Both the position numbers and the translations under genes were made by a program. This document shows positions 46,488 through 58,323 of a stretch of 64,000 nucleotides of DNA, piece after piece. The stretch comes from Gamarada debralockiae (taxonomy: Eukaryota > Ascomycota > Leotiomycetes > Helotiales > Hyphodiscaceae), in NCBI GenBank assembly GCA_002803225.1, contig NXFV01002076.1:1-64000 (forward strand). The letters run 5' to 3'. Under the pieces are notes generated by a model. The model was given only the letters and a program-made list of their open reading frames with translations. It was not told the origin of the DNA and did not search any database. Positions within the stretch are counted from its first letter, which is position 1. Every line of letters starts with the position of its first letter.

Positions 46488-48222
46488 ATGTCCTCCCCCG
46501 AGGAGCAAGCTGTTGCCTACAAGAACGATGGCAACAAGGCATTTGCTGCTCATGACTGGCCGAAAGCTATTGATCTCTATACGAAGGCAATAGAGTTGAA
46601 TGACAAGGAGCCTGTTTTTTACTCAAACAGAGCCCAGGTATGTCCCGACGCGTCTCAGTATGGCTGCTCGCGTGACTGACTTTGGAAGGCAAATATTAAA
46701 TCGGAGGCCTATGGTTATGCAATCTCAGACGCAACAAAGGCCATTGAACTGGACCCAAAGTTTGTAAAGGTATGATACTGAGACTCACGGAAGTGAGATG
46801 AAGCAGCACCTCGTCGTCCACCCCTTCGACCACAATAGCTGACTGTTACGCAGGCTTACTTTCGTCGAGCCGTTGCCTATACCGCGATTCTAAAGTCTCG
46901 AGATGCTCTGAAGGACTTCCGGACTGTTGTCAGGTTAAACCCCAACGATAAGGATGCGAAGCTCAAGCTGGCAGAATGCGAGAAGATTGTGAAGAAAGTC
47001 GAGTTCTTTCGAGCGATTGAGGTCGGGGATGAACCATCTGCTGCAGAGGGCTTGGATCTCGATGCCATGGTTGTGGAGCCAGAATACGATGGAGTTCGAA
47101 TAGAAAAGGAGATGACCCCTGAGTTCATCACCGACATGCTAGAACGGTTCAAGAATGGGAAGAAGATACACAAGAAATACGTTTACCAAATCGTCATCGC
47201 GGTCAAAAAGATCGTGTACGACGAGGCTACAATGGTTGAGGTGGAGATTGAGGACGATGCGAAGCTTACGGTCTGCGGAGATACCCATGGTAAGCAGTAA
47301 CTGTGGATAATAGTGTAGCGAGTGCTAATGTGAAACAGGTCAATACTTTGATCTGATGGAGCTGTTCAGACTGAATGGCCTCCCTACTGAGAAGCATTAC
47401 TACCTCTTCAACGGTGATTTTGTTGACAGAGGCTCTTGGTCTACCGAAATTGCGCTCCTCTTGTACGCCTACAAATGGTTGCGACCTAAGTCGTTCTTCA
47501 TCAACCGGGGTAATCACGAGACTGATGATATGAACCGTGTTTATGGGTTTGAGGGCGAATGCAAAGCAAAATATAATGGTTTGTTCTCCCCCTTCCCACC
47601 ACGAAGCTACAATGCTGATCTTGGAACCTGATAGAACGTGTGTTCAAGTTGTTCTCGGAAAGTTTCTCGGCACTTCCACTCGCAACCCTGATAGGCAAGA
47701 AGTACCTTGTCCTTCATGGTGGCTTGTTCTCCGACGACAAGATTACTTTAGACGATATCCGAAAACTTAACCGCCATAATCAACGTCAGCCAGGCCAATC
47801 TGGCCTGATGATGGAGATGTTATGGACTGATCCACAGACACAGCCTGGTCGAGGACCTAGCAAGAGAGGTGTTGGAATGCAATTCGGGCCTGATGTCACC
47901 AAGAGATTCTGCGAGAACAACGGATTGACTGCTGTTATCCGAAGTCACGAAGTGAGAATGGAGGGTTATGAGGAGGAGCACGATGGGAAGTGTATAACGG
48001 GTATGACTGAATCTCCTCCCTCCTCTTCTGGTCCAGTCATCTTGCTAACACCTTCTAGTCTTCTCTGCCCCCAAATACTGTGACAGTACCGAGAACAAGG
48101 GAGCGTACATTAACATCGGACCTGACTACAAGCTGGAATTCCACAAATTCGACGCCGTACCACATCCAAACATCAAGCCAATGGCCTACGCCGCCCAAAG
48201 CGGCTTAATGGGTATGACTTAA
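46488..48222 (+). CDS. PPT1: Serine/threonine protein phosphatase 5 (PP5/PPT1)
   Basis: This is a TPR-containing PPP-family phosphatase that acts with Hsp90. Exons are 46488-46637, 46689-46769, 46854-47289, 47339-47578, 47635-48000 and 48059-48222, giving 478 residues. Three TPR units fill residues 8-110 ([20 protein letters not shown], then [19 protein letters not shown], then RALKDF-like). A linker helix follows, then the catalytic domain with [33 protein letters not shown] and SAPKYCD, all metal and substrate motifs intact. The end SGLMGMT is an αJ-helix-like tail typical of PP5. Each splice phase was checked: introns split Gly in GDTHG, Glu in NERVF and Val in TVFSA. Confidence 0.96.
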
Positions 48223-48484
48223 AGAAGTAACGAATAGCTAAAATGAATATGAATTGTTGGAAATATTGGATTTCTGCATCTCTCCGTGATAATATGGCGG
48301 ACATATAAAGCGGGCGTTGGGATCATTGGGAAAAAGCAAGACAAAGCCGCATATCTTGTAAAAGTAGACGCAGCATAGTGGCATTTGTCTGGCGCTCATA
48401 TACTCTTAGATTAGAGTCAATTAATCCTACCCATGAATCTCTTCTCATCTTGATCAGTGTCCCATTTCATCCATCTTGGTGCGT

Positions 48485-48940
48485 TCATCCGCTCCAGATC
48501 TTCTCCACCCCTTGATCACCAACCAGACTGCTCAGCCAATTTCCACTCGCCTTAACCCTCCATCCAACCTTCCCTTCCTCCTCAGTGCCCCCTATCCATC
48601 CTCCCACGGCAGCCATCACAGGACCGAGATCCTCCCTCGGTACTCTGATCCAGCTCTCTCTTCCATCCACCTTCAAGATATCCACAGAAATTGCCGAGCC
48701 GGTGAGACCAAGAAACTGAGTGAGAGCAGTCATGATGTAAGATCGAACCGTGAGATCATCCAACTTGATGTCAGATGTTGTTGATTCGGAGATCAATTCT
48801 AGGCAAGCATAGGAGAAGGGTGGTGTTTTGATTGTCTTGGTGGTGATCTCGTGACCTTTTGAGGACTTTTGCTGTTTTTGCTTTGTGGAAGTGCTGCTCG
48901 GTGCATCTGCCATGATGGTGTCTTGGTCGACGTCGGCCAT
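48485..48940 (-). CDS. POP8: RNase P/MRP protein subunit Pop8
   Basis: This is a small subunit of nuclear RNase P and RNase MRP, acting in tRNA 5' maturation and rRNA processing. It is one exon of 151 residues. The N-terminus is a short polar tail (MADVDQDTIMADAPSSTSTK), followed by the Pop5-like fold: FSYACLELISE, then LDDLTVRSYIMTALTQFLGL, then AISVDILKVDGRESWIRVPR, then VMAAVGGWIG. The pattern and length fit the fungal Pop8 group, although sequence conservation in this family is low. It is convergent with PPT1 and divergent from SPT4. Confidence 0.85.
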   Translation of the reverse strand: MADVDQDTIMADAPSSTSTKQKQQKSSKGHEITTKTIKTPPFSYACLELISESTTSDIKLDDLTVRSYIMTALTQFLGLTGSAISVDILKVDGRESWIRVPREDLGPVMAAVGGWIGGTEEEGKVGWRVKASGNWLSSLVGDQGVEKIWSG

Positions 48941-49195
48941 CTCGGGACGAACTTGGAAAGAAATTGAGAGCTGGATTGGTTACATTGTCTGTTGGTGGTG
49001 AATTTGAAGGAAGGAAATCCTCAGCCTCAGTGCCTGGGAAATTTTATTTCAGCCTTGCAGCCGCCAAAGCGGCGCGTTCTCAACTTCACAAAGAAGCTCT
49101 TGACCCAATCAGTAATCTTCCGCAACAGCAAAGAATATCACAAGTATGTGGTCAAGCCTCTAATATTTCATCCCTTGGACACATTCAGCTAACTC
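48941..49195. promoter_or_regulatory. Shared divergent promoter, POP8 / SPT4
   Basis: The region is 255 bases between divergent starts. An overlapping plus-strand frame (48964-49350) is a shadow of the SPT4 region in another frame. Confidence 0.45.
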
Positions 49196-49687
49196 ATGAT
49201 GCCAGTGTCCGAAAACTTTGTTCCCCCAAGCCAGCAGCGCAACCTGCGCGCCTGCATGGTCTGCTCCATCGTAATGACCCAAAACGTACATTTCCCTCTC
49301 CCTCACCTCCTCATCTACCCTCCCCAATACTCCAGCTAATCTCTGCATAGAGATTCCTCAAAGAAGGATGCCCCAACTGCGATGAATTCCTCCACCTCCA
49401 AGGCTCCATGGACGCCATCATCGACTGCACATCCCAAGTCTTCGAAGGTCTCATCACGCTCGCCGATCCGTCGAAATCTTGGGTTGCGAAATGGCAGCGT
49501 TTGGATGGTTATGTGAGGGGTGTTTATGCTACGAAGGTCTCGGGGGTTCTGCCTGATGAGGTCGTGGCTGTCATGGAGGATGAGGCTAGAATACGTTATA
49601 TTCCGTATGTTCAATCTACGACTCTGGGATGGGGTACATGCTAATTTGGGTTACAGACGTGATGGAAGTGCTACGGAAGCGGATTGA
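49196..49687 (+). CDS. SPT4: Transcription elongation factor Spt4
   Basis: This is the small zinc-binding partner of Spt5 in DSIF, which controls RNA polymerase II processivity. Exons are 49196-49285, 49351-49604 and 49657-49687, giving 124 residues; Met 49199 is an equally possible start. The zinc finger is split by intron 1: CMVCSIV in exon 1 and GCPNCDEF in exon 2. Further family blocks are [20 protein letters not shown], then [18 protein letters not shown] and KVSGVLPD. The last exon gives [10 protein letters not shown], the expected C-terminus. It is convergent with KIN17. Confidence 0.95.
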
Positions 49688-49919
49688 TTGATACCTTGAT
49701 GATGGATATGGGGCTGCGGTTCTGCTGCGAGGTTAGGGTCACAGAGACAATTGGGAAAAGCGGAGTTATGGAGTGAACGCAAAGAGTTTTAGATGGTATT
49801 CTCTCTAAGGTCCTGGCAAATGCAAATGGTATCAAAGTAACGCCAGACCATACCGTCTCCCCAACCTCCCCAACGCCTTCGCATTGCTTCCCATCCTGTG
49901 ATCCGTTATGCTATCTTCT

Positions 49920-51292
49920 CTAAAACCTCTGCTTCTTTAGCGCCGGACCTGGGCCTCCAAAACCTTGCGGGCCTCTTTTATTCTTCCTTTCCATTTCTTC
50001 CTTCATAATACGCTCTGCTTCGCTCATTTTCTTAGGCTGCTCGATCGCAACAGACTTCTTTCCACCCAAAGCATTCTTCTTTGCCGCGGCGAAAACATTC
50101 TTTGGTTTACTTTGGAATCCCATCTTCAGAGACACCTTACCCGGTGCAGGCGCAGAGCTTTCTGCTGGCGTCTCGGTCTCTGCAACTTCTTTTTCGGGGC
50201 TGGCAGTAGCATTTTCGGCATCCTTCGCGGCTTCAGAAGTAGGTGTGGCAGAGGTCAAGCCCACGTCAACTCCCTTCGACTCATCCGCCGGAACGGCTGG
50301 AGACTCTGCCTTTGGAGCCACGGGCTTTGCCCCAAAGCTAAGCTTTATCTTCTCTCCTTCAGCCCGCTTCAGCTCTCCCTCTGCCTCATCAAGCTCGCCA
50401 CCTCCACGAGCTTCTGCTTCCAACTGTGCTCTGCGAACCTGTTGCCTGATCAACATCTGTTCTCGTTCCTCATCACCCTTATCCTGCCGCTCCTTCTTCC
50501 GAATAGCATCCTGCCGTCTCAGCGCCTCAGGTGAGTTATCGATCCATGCCACATGGATACCTTTATCATTCTCCTCGACTCTGCAAATGCCCTCCCGTCC
50601 CAGAAACTTAGCAAACTCAGTCAAAGACGGCCATTTCGTAGCATTCATGTGAATATGCTCCTTGTTTCCGATGTATTCCTGGTAGAAATGGTTGAGCTGG
50701 ACCTGCTTTTCGCCATGCGACGTTCGTAATAGTTGGAGGAAATCGCGCTGAAACTGGTTGCTGTAGTCGTTGATGTATTTCTTGGGGTCTTCGCCGACTA
50801 GAAGCATCTGTCTAACGTGCGACTCGGACTGTGTGTGCCTATCCATAATGGGGTGGTTAGCAATTACTTCTTCTGGAAGGGATTTGGAGTTGTTGCTCCA
50901 GAGATATGTCTCAAGAGAAACTCCACTTGAGACACTACCGAATAGGAAGAAAAGTGCTCCCCCGATACGTACTCTGTGCGAACGGGGGAGTCAGTAATTG
51001 CTTCATTCGAAAGGATTCTAGAGCATATTCTGCTCCCGAGACTTATTTCAAGAGCAACTACTCCCGAAACAATCTCGAATAGGAAATTTTGCTCCCTCAA
51101 TACGTACATCTTGAAGCCATTTTCGTCGCGCATTTGCCGCTCGCATACCTAGATTTGAAGATGTAAGCCAGAGATTCTGTGAAGATGGAACGGAGTTGTA
51201 CTAACCTGACAGTACCATCGTAATCGCTGAAGACCTTTTGACTTGAGCTTATTGTTCAGATATTTCGTTGACCCTACCTCTGCTTTGGGCAT
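49920..51292 (-). CDS. KIN17: KIN17/RTS2 zinc-finger nucleic-acid-binding protein
   Basis: This nuclear protein is linked to DNA replication, damage response and, in human cells, the spliceosome. Exons on the minus strand are 51292-51206, 51148-51108 and 50838-49920, giving 348 residues. The N-terminus MPKAEVGSTKYLNNKLKSKG and the split C2H2 finger (WYCQVCERQM, then HTQSESH) are conserved. The winged-helix KIN17 domain follows (QFQRDFLQLLRTSHGEKQVQ, then NHFYQEYIGNKEHIHMNATK, then WPSLTEFAKFLGREGICRVE). A charged coiled-coil and a Lys/Ala/Glu-rich disordered tail end RGPQGFGGPGPALKKQRF. Intron 2 is unusually long at 269 bases and consists of two diverged copies of one unit. The finger has His where a second conserved residue follows the splice site, so that junction (Met in KMHTQ) depends on the chosen phase. 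Confidence 0.93.
50839..51107 (-). repeat. Tandem intron-like duplication inside KIN17 intron 2
   Basis: Read on the minus strand, unit 1 is 51107-50973 (135 bases) and unit 2 is 50972-50839 (134 bases). Both begin gtacgtat(t/c)g(a/g)gggagca, share tcctattcg and ctcttga in the same places, have a ggagca block in the middle, and end with similar gaag(c/t)aatt(a/g)ct sections. Each carries its own donor (gtacgt) and acceptor (acag or atag). Confidence 0.8.
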
Positions 51293-52877
51293 CTTGAAGG
51301 TTGAACTTTCTAAAGCTTTGTGCTGCGAGCGAGATCTATTTGAGAGGTGATTCGGCTAGCACGAGAAGCATAAGAGCAAAGTTGAAGACTAGTTTGGTAG
51401 AATGGTGGCAAATTCGGCAAATCTCCGGCTACAGCCTCTTCATCGACGTCTAAACTGACACCGCACGTGCAACATGCGCCACCTCCCTTCTCCTTTCCTC
51501 GGATCACTCTACGTCCAAAGTTGGATTTATGTTCCTCTCAGATATGGGATACATGGTGAAGCAAATGCCAATTCTCCGCGGACTGAAACCCTCCTCGATG
51601 TTCACGCGCTGATCAGTGATCCCTGGATCAAAGTGAAGCTTGATGAATGATTATAGTGACAGCTCATGTTTTCGATTTCTGGGGCTTGATGAACCACTAT
51701 TATATCTGAATACTTTGCTTTGCTCCATTTCTTGACTTTGTATGCAACCGGATTCCCCAATTCAGAGCAAGCTGCAAAAACTCGCTGCCACGATGAGCGT
51801 AGAAAACTCAGCGTCTTGCAAGATATTGTAAGCCGATTTTGGGCAGTTGAAACTCTGGGTTGATTTTCACATAGATTTAGAAAGCCTTGTAGTCTCCAGT
51901 AACTCCAACGGAGAAGTTGTTAAAATGAACCTCTATTGTCCTGTTTTCTCATCCGTCGAGGACCTCGTTCTCGCTTGTCACAAATATTAGACTCGAGGAC
52001 AGCTGTGCATTGAGAGAGCCCCACTGTGCAAATACTTCCGCGCAGATTTGTACGCACACAAGTTGCGATGTGCAACAAAACTTAAGAGTTGGTTTTCCTG
52101 CCTTGTGGCTGGTCAAAAGATAGGATGCTTTGCCCGTGAGCTAACGGTGTGCAAGTGACATATTCTCACTAGAAGGATAGACGAGTTGATTTGGACGGCC
52201 CAAGGAGGGGAGTATTGACCATGTGTTGACTCGAATTTAACGAACCATACTCGCTCGTTCAATTTGCCATCTCAGTTCGAGGAGACGACTGAAGTCGTTT
52301 TGGCGTGCTTGACATAGCTTAAAAGTAGTCGGTCTCTGAATTGGGATAACTCACATATTGCATTCTATCACATTGCCTCCTAGTAGCGTTTTCAAGGCAA
52401 CTTCTCAACCGTTACTTGCTCTCAGATCTGGCCAGCATCAGCGTTGCGGCCGCTCGCCGGGAATTTGCCAAGCGGCCCTCCCAAAAAGGGACGGATAAGG
52501 ATGACAAAATAGTTGACGGTTCAAATCGCTCATCCGATCTCAGGAAACCCCTGTCGAGCTGGATGAGCTTACCCCCTCCCGTGCCCAAGAACCGATTCTG
52601 AGTCGCTGATATGGAATGAACGATTCACGATTGAGCAGCGGATACGCACGGTTTTAAAGTTCCAGTTAGAATGAGCAATTCATAATAGAAGCGGATACAT
52701 GGTTAAAGGGCCCTGGCCACCGAGTTTAAATTACTGAAATAAAATGAACAAATTTGAAAACGGATCTTTTTAAGTATTTGTGATCGTTACGGCGTTAACC
52801 AACACCCCATCATCTATACTATAATCTGGGTATCCATATTATCTATTCCTGGCGCAATTCCAATACTCCTTCTTGCA
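51293..52877. other. Intergenic, about 1.6 kb without a gene
   Basis: No domain or splice-supported coding was found. A 61-codon plus-strand frame at 52416 lacks any family features. The left end is the KIN17 promoter. Confidence 0.5.
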
Positions 52878-54750
52878 TCACCTCCTCGATGAACCGGCCA
52901 TGCCCATCTCACCCAGACTAACTGCTGTCTTATTCCCATACATCATCTCCGGCATCTCCCACGTGCTATCGCCGGTCATGACCCTCTCGGGCCCAGCACT
53001 CATCCCACTCGCCCTCTCCTTCTTCCCCAACGCATAAGAATCCCTACTCCCTAACTCCTCAGCATCAAAGTCCCATTCCCTCCAGAAATCTTTCTTTCCT
53101 TTACAAGCCCTCTTCAACCACCCCGGCAACAACCCTCCTCTCACTCTGTAAGTCCAGTAATCTTTCTGCTCGTAATCGTATGGTTGGATACGTCCACCGG
53201 AAGCTTTCATGATGAGCCATGCCCCGGTGTTGAGGATGGTGTAGACGACGATACCGGTAATGAGGCCATATGCAATGGAGTACGTGAACGGCATAATAGC
53301 TAACGTCAAGAATGCGGGGATGGAATCCCCAATGTACCGCCAGTTGATATCCGTGCAAGCTCTCGCCATCATCGCACCTACAAGTATCAACGTACAGCCA
53401 GTAGCCCAAGGCGGAATAGAAGCGAAGATTGGAGCGAAGAAGATAGAGATGAAGAAGCAAAGTCCAGTCACACAGGCTGTGATGCCAGTAGCTCCTCCTT
53501 CAGAGATACCTGCTCCAGATTCGATGAATGCTGTTACGGGAGGAGAGCCGAAGAGCGATCCGATAGTTATGGAGAAGGCGTCGACGAGATACGCCACCGC
53601 GCTACCTTCGAAATCTTGGGTGTCTTCGTCGATGGCGCCGCAGAAGCGGGCCATGGAGTAGAGCGTTCCTGTGCAATCGAGGATGTCGACGTAGAGGAAG
53701 GTAATTAATGCGAGAGCGAATTGGCCTGAGTGTTCTCCAGTGATGTTCCAGTCTTGGACGGCGAGGATATTCTTGATCGGGTGGAACATAACGACTTTCT
53801 TGAAAAATTCGAAGCTGGAATCGCCGGCTGGAGTATGTGGGAAATAGGTGACTGAGCTGTCCCGTGGCCAGGAGATTATGGAGACGAGTAGAATTCCAGC
53901 TATGATTGCACCTTTGACGCGGTACATCATGAGGAAAGCTGTGAATATGCCGCCGCAGATGATACCGAGCCAGAGTGTTGGGTTCCGCATCTTGCCGGAT
54001 TGGCAGGTTCCATCAGTGCCGATAAGAGAAGGTTTGCAGCCGGCGAGCTCCAAGGGGTCACTGGTGCTGGCTGTGATTGCGCCGATACCTGCGCTGTAGG
54101 TGAGACCAATTAGAGCGAGATAGAGTCCTATTCCTGCACCGCTGGCGATCTTCAAACTTGATGGAATGGCTCGAGCAAGCCATTGTCTTAAACCAAAGAT
54201 AGACAAGAAGACGAAAATCAAGCCCTCGACGAAGACAGCTGTCAATGCCAAGCGATAAGGAACAAGACCTTGGCCGTGAAAACCGACAACCTGGTATGTA
54301 AAATATGCATTGAGTCCCATTCCAGGTGCCAGAGCAATAGGCATGTTTGCGAAAAGTCCCATGCAAAAGCTGGATAGCGCGGAGACGGCTGCTGTTGCTG
54401 TTACCAAATCCCGGCTCACTTCTTGCGAACACATTTCGTAGTCTTGGTATGCTGGGTTCGTCGAGTTTAAGCAGTAAGGATCATTAAAGCTGGTATATTG
54501 CTTATTCGGATCACAAACACAGGTGCCTCCAGTGTCTGCTATGCTGTTAGTATCAGCGCCATTATGGAGATAGTTAGGATGACTTGCCTGATACTATCGA
54601 GGCATTGACAGAAATGATATATGCCATGGCGAAGAAGGTAGCGAGTCCAGCTCTGACCTCTGTCAAGAACCTCGAGCCTTTCCTCTCATATCTATGTCCA
54701 GAGAATTCCAGTCGAAATCGTCGTCCAACAACACTCTTGGCCACTGCCAT
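52878..54750 (-). CDS. azgA: Purine permease AzgA (adenine/guanine/hypoxanthine)
   Basis: This is a plasma-membrane purine:H+ symporter of the AzgA-like NCS2 subfamily. Exons on the minus strand are 54750-54588 and 54535-52878, giving 606 residues, joined by a GC-AG intron. Exon 1 reads FRLEFSGHRYERKGSRFLTE then ATFFAMAYIISVNASIVSDT, the family start. Typical motifs follow: PIALAPGMGLNAYFTYQVVG (TM3), DILDCTGTLYSMARFCG (TM8) and SPPVTAFIESGAGISEGGAT (TM10, purine-binding region). About twelve hydrophobic segments are visible. A long loop (SSVTYFPHTPAGDSSFEFF) separates the halves. The polar C-terminal tail of about 100 residues ends GEMGMAGSSRR and may serve trafficking or endocytosis. The long upstream gap (54751-58323) leaves ample room for nitrogen or purine control, but no site was assigned. 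Confidence 0.94.
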
Positions 54751-57700
54751 GTTCGTTTTCTCAACCTAGAACCATGTTAGCTTGAGCAGGAGAGTAGGAC
54801 AGCACTTTGGGATGCATACCCAACCCATGATGCTTAATTATGTAAGTTGAAATTATGTACTGCAAGGAAGAAATGTACTTTGCTCCCACAGAGCAAGTTG
54901 GTCAGTCAGGTCGTTATATGTGCGAATTTCGTGTTATCTCGTGGGGAACATGTCCATCACTCCCAAGAAGCTTGGCCCAAGAAGACTATCAATCAGAAAT
55001 CGCCGCCGAGCACCCAAAACCAACTCCCAAGGCGTGCTGAGCAGAATGTAGCGGGGCCGTCCGAGCCGTTATCCCGCAAAACGTGGAAATTCGTTTGTTC
55101 GTCGTCCCAGATTGCTTCACTTTAACAGACATGGAATCTTTATGAAAGGTCTCAGGAAAAGCAAATACGGGGAGACGAAGGGGTATCTCCAAACGGAGAT
55201 CAGGAGTAGGCGGAGAGGAGAGGAAATAGTATCAACGAAGTGGACCTTGACCGAACGGACGGGAAGAGCTAGGTTAAAACGACAATTTGAGGGACTACAT
55301 ATGCATGGCTAGGCCAATCGTTTACTCGTTGGACATATGGGTGGCATGCGCTTGTCAGCCACTCGGCATCGAAGCAGCTTGAAAGAAGCCTCTGGGTCGT
55401 ACCACTCTCACATGGAAACTTTGAAGATGGATGACAGAGCCTGTCTGAACACAGGGGGGCGCAGGACATATTTTCTTTGCGCCTCTAGTTTGATCGGGCA
55501 GTCATAAGAAAACTCCTCTGGATCTGTGTGTGCAATCGTCCAGGATCCGATAAGTTTTCCTCCTCCTGATTGATCAACGGCCTGCAGTTTTTGTTCTCCA
55601 TCGTGCAACCCCATCTCCACCCAATGACTTCAACGGGATAGGAAACATGGATGCGCCTAGCTTATCGATCCCCCCCATTATGTGTTCCCATCGGAGGCAG
55701 TACCGAAGCTAGAAGTTAGCCTACACCCTTGTCAATGTGGCGGCCCATGTGGCACACGATATCTTTGAAGCCTTCAAAATTGAAAATGCCGCCTGGGGAA
55801 TTTGATACGATGAAATGCATGTATGTTAAAGTTTTTGTACCATGTTATCAAGACTTCCACAGCATGCTGCATAGAGCTGCATCTCCATGCAATATTCGAA
55901 ACCCAGAAAACTTCTTCTGAATCTGCCAATAATTTCTCACAAAAACACGTTAATTGGAGGCGATGAAAAAGAAGGACGGGATGAGGTTAAATTTTCATCG
56001 CTTGCAACCGCTTTTACTCAACCAGCGCGCTTTCGGCAGCCAGAAGCGCTGATGGCAATCTTCCTGCTTCCATTTTCCTTCCATAACATTTCCTCATGCG
56101 AACCCATGACCGACCCCATCTTCGAATGGAGAGCCTTACAAACAGCCCCATGGGATCTCTGATTCCTTCCAACCGAATGCCTCAAGGCTTCCATGAAAAC
56201 GCCAGCTTGAGGCGAATTTTGATGACTGTCAACCTGTGTACATGAACTTCTCCGTGGTACGGACCGAATGGCATTGCCTTTCTGCATCGCACCTGTCGTT
56301 GCTACATGCATAGGCAACGACATGGAAAGAGCCTTTATCTGTTACTGTGTGAAACCGATCGCAAAAGCCTTCTCTCTTCCCACCAAACCTTCTGTCCCCC
56401 TTTTCACCAACTGAGGAGGGAAACTTGGGCGAGAAGGGCGGGACAAAGCGCCAAGACCACTCCGCGATGCCCTCACGAACCGCAATACCAGACTCAAACC
56501 CTAGCTGTCCCTTATCTCTCCAAATGTTCACGACAAGAAATCCTAGCTGCTTGGCCTGTCCGCTGGCCAGAAATTTTCTGTTATTCATACTTCACCGGGC
56601 CGATACGGTTTCTGAACGGCTGCTTCGGCCGGGTCCGCCACTGTTGGTGGCGCCTGATGCATTGTTTCCTGCATTAGTTTCACAACTAATGCGTTCGCTC
56701 CCCTACTACATCCAAGGTCACAGCTTCTGCGATCTATGTATTCTGTACTCCTTATCTGCCCTTCCCTCTTTTCTTAAACCAGAAACTCTTACAATAACGA
56801 GAAACTCAAAAACCTTCCCCTTAAAGTCTAACGGCAAATCATCCCTTCACCTCGGCACGGACCATTGCAGCGACAATAACTTTCATGCATCTGCCAACTC
56901 TTTCAGTAGTTGAAAGAGTGGATGGAGAATGACGGGATTCTGGAAGTCCAGATCCTAGTCTAGGTGGGCTGAAGTATGGTTCGTAGAGCCGCGGATGTAA
57001 TCGCAGCGGATAGCTGCGTCTTCGTGTAATGGACAAGGGCTGGGCTCATCTCGCCAGCGGCACGACATGCGATCGCGACTGCATTGCGTTGCGTTTGCAG
57101 ATGCGAGGTTGTATGGGCGGGGATGGGAATGATGGAGGCGAGCGAGGGAGGAAGGGATTGGTGTGGGGAAGTTAGAACTCAAAAGCTGAGGGAGAGGGGT
57201 TTGTTTTGTTTGGGATCTGGCAGGGGGTGAGCGATTGCGGGAGGGACAGAACGGGGAGGGTGGAGAAAGGAACGAGACGCAACGATAGGACGGTCAGGTT
57301 TCACGATCAAGCTTTTCAGTAGAACTCTAAATGAAATTCGTTGCATTCTGTGAAACCTACTTGATTCTCGAATCGCACAGCCTCTGAGTCGCACAAATGA
57401 ACCAATAAGTTCGGATTGGGAAAAAAAAAGGGGGGGGGGGGGCATTGCTTGGCGTTAGCAGCCGTTTCTCTGTGATACTGGAGAGTGGAGAACCATGATG
57501 AATGAAGGTCTTTGGGTATCTCGACGCGATCCTGAAATTGGAGCTAGAACTCAGCGGAAAGACTAGTGTGAGTAGAAGAATGAATGAGGAATCCACTGGA
57601 AGCCAGAAATAGAGCTCTCAAAAGCGGGAGATTCGTCAGGAGTGGAAAGCTGCGTGGACGACAGCGGTGCAGTGGAAGGAAGAGCTTTAGATTGAGACAC

Positions 57701-58323
57701 TTACCTCAATAATCAAGGTATCCGTCGAGGGCAAGCAGCCCACGATAACGAGACGAAAACTAGGTACCTAGTCAACTTTTTGTGAGACACGGCACCCTGC
57801 TCTCATGGCAAAGAGCTCTGCAGGAAAATAGGAGCGAGGAGACAAAAGTGATATTCCATAGAACAGGCGTTATGATATCCCGTGTTTCGTCACAGACCAG
57901 AGGGAGGTTCATGTCAGAGGGAAGGGTGTTGGACCACGCCACATCCTGAACAAGCACATTGCTTTTGACAGCTCCACGTGTACTTGGGTGGCGAGCGGCT
58001 GAGTTTTCCCTGGACTTGCCGCATGTAGAGGTGAGCCTTACGCGGACCACAGGTCCCTGTCAGGAGCGACTGTAGGCTGAAAGTAGAGCAATACCAGTAG
58101 CTTCCATGAACTTGAACTCACTTTCATTAATCTCACCGCGAAGGCCTTGACTTTCGTTGACTCTTCTTCATGCAAATAGTCAAACCTCAGATCTAAAAGA
58201 CCTAACATACCCGTCATGCAATCAATTTCCTCAAGGACTCAAATGCTCCGCAATCCCTAACTGCTCAAACGCCGGAATACCTACCTCGTGATGCCTTTTT
58301 CTAACACCAGCTTTGAATGCGTT
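54751..58323. other. Long intergenic region of about 3.6 kb
   Basis: No gene is supported; frames up to 162 codons exist (56425-56913) but have no domains, coding bias or splice partners. A run of nine A followed by thirteen or more G lies at 57421-57443. The left end is the AzgA promoter and the right end is the 3' flank of aspartokinase. An lncRNA or unsolved multi-exon gene cannot be excluded. Confidence 0.5.

Noticed and set aside
49965..50534. 189-codon plus-strand frame opposite KIN17
   Set aside because: It is antisense to the lysine/alanine-rich KIN17 tail; composition explains the open frame.
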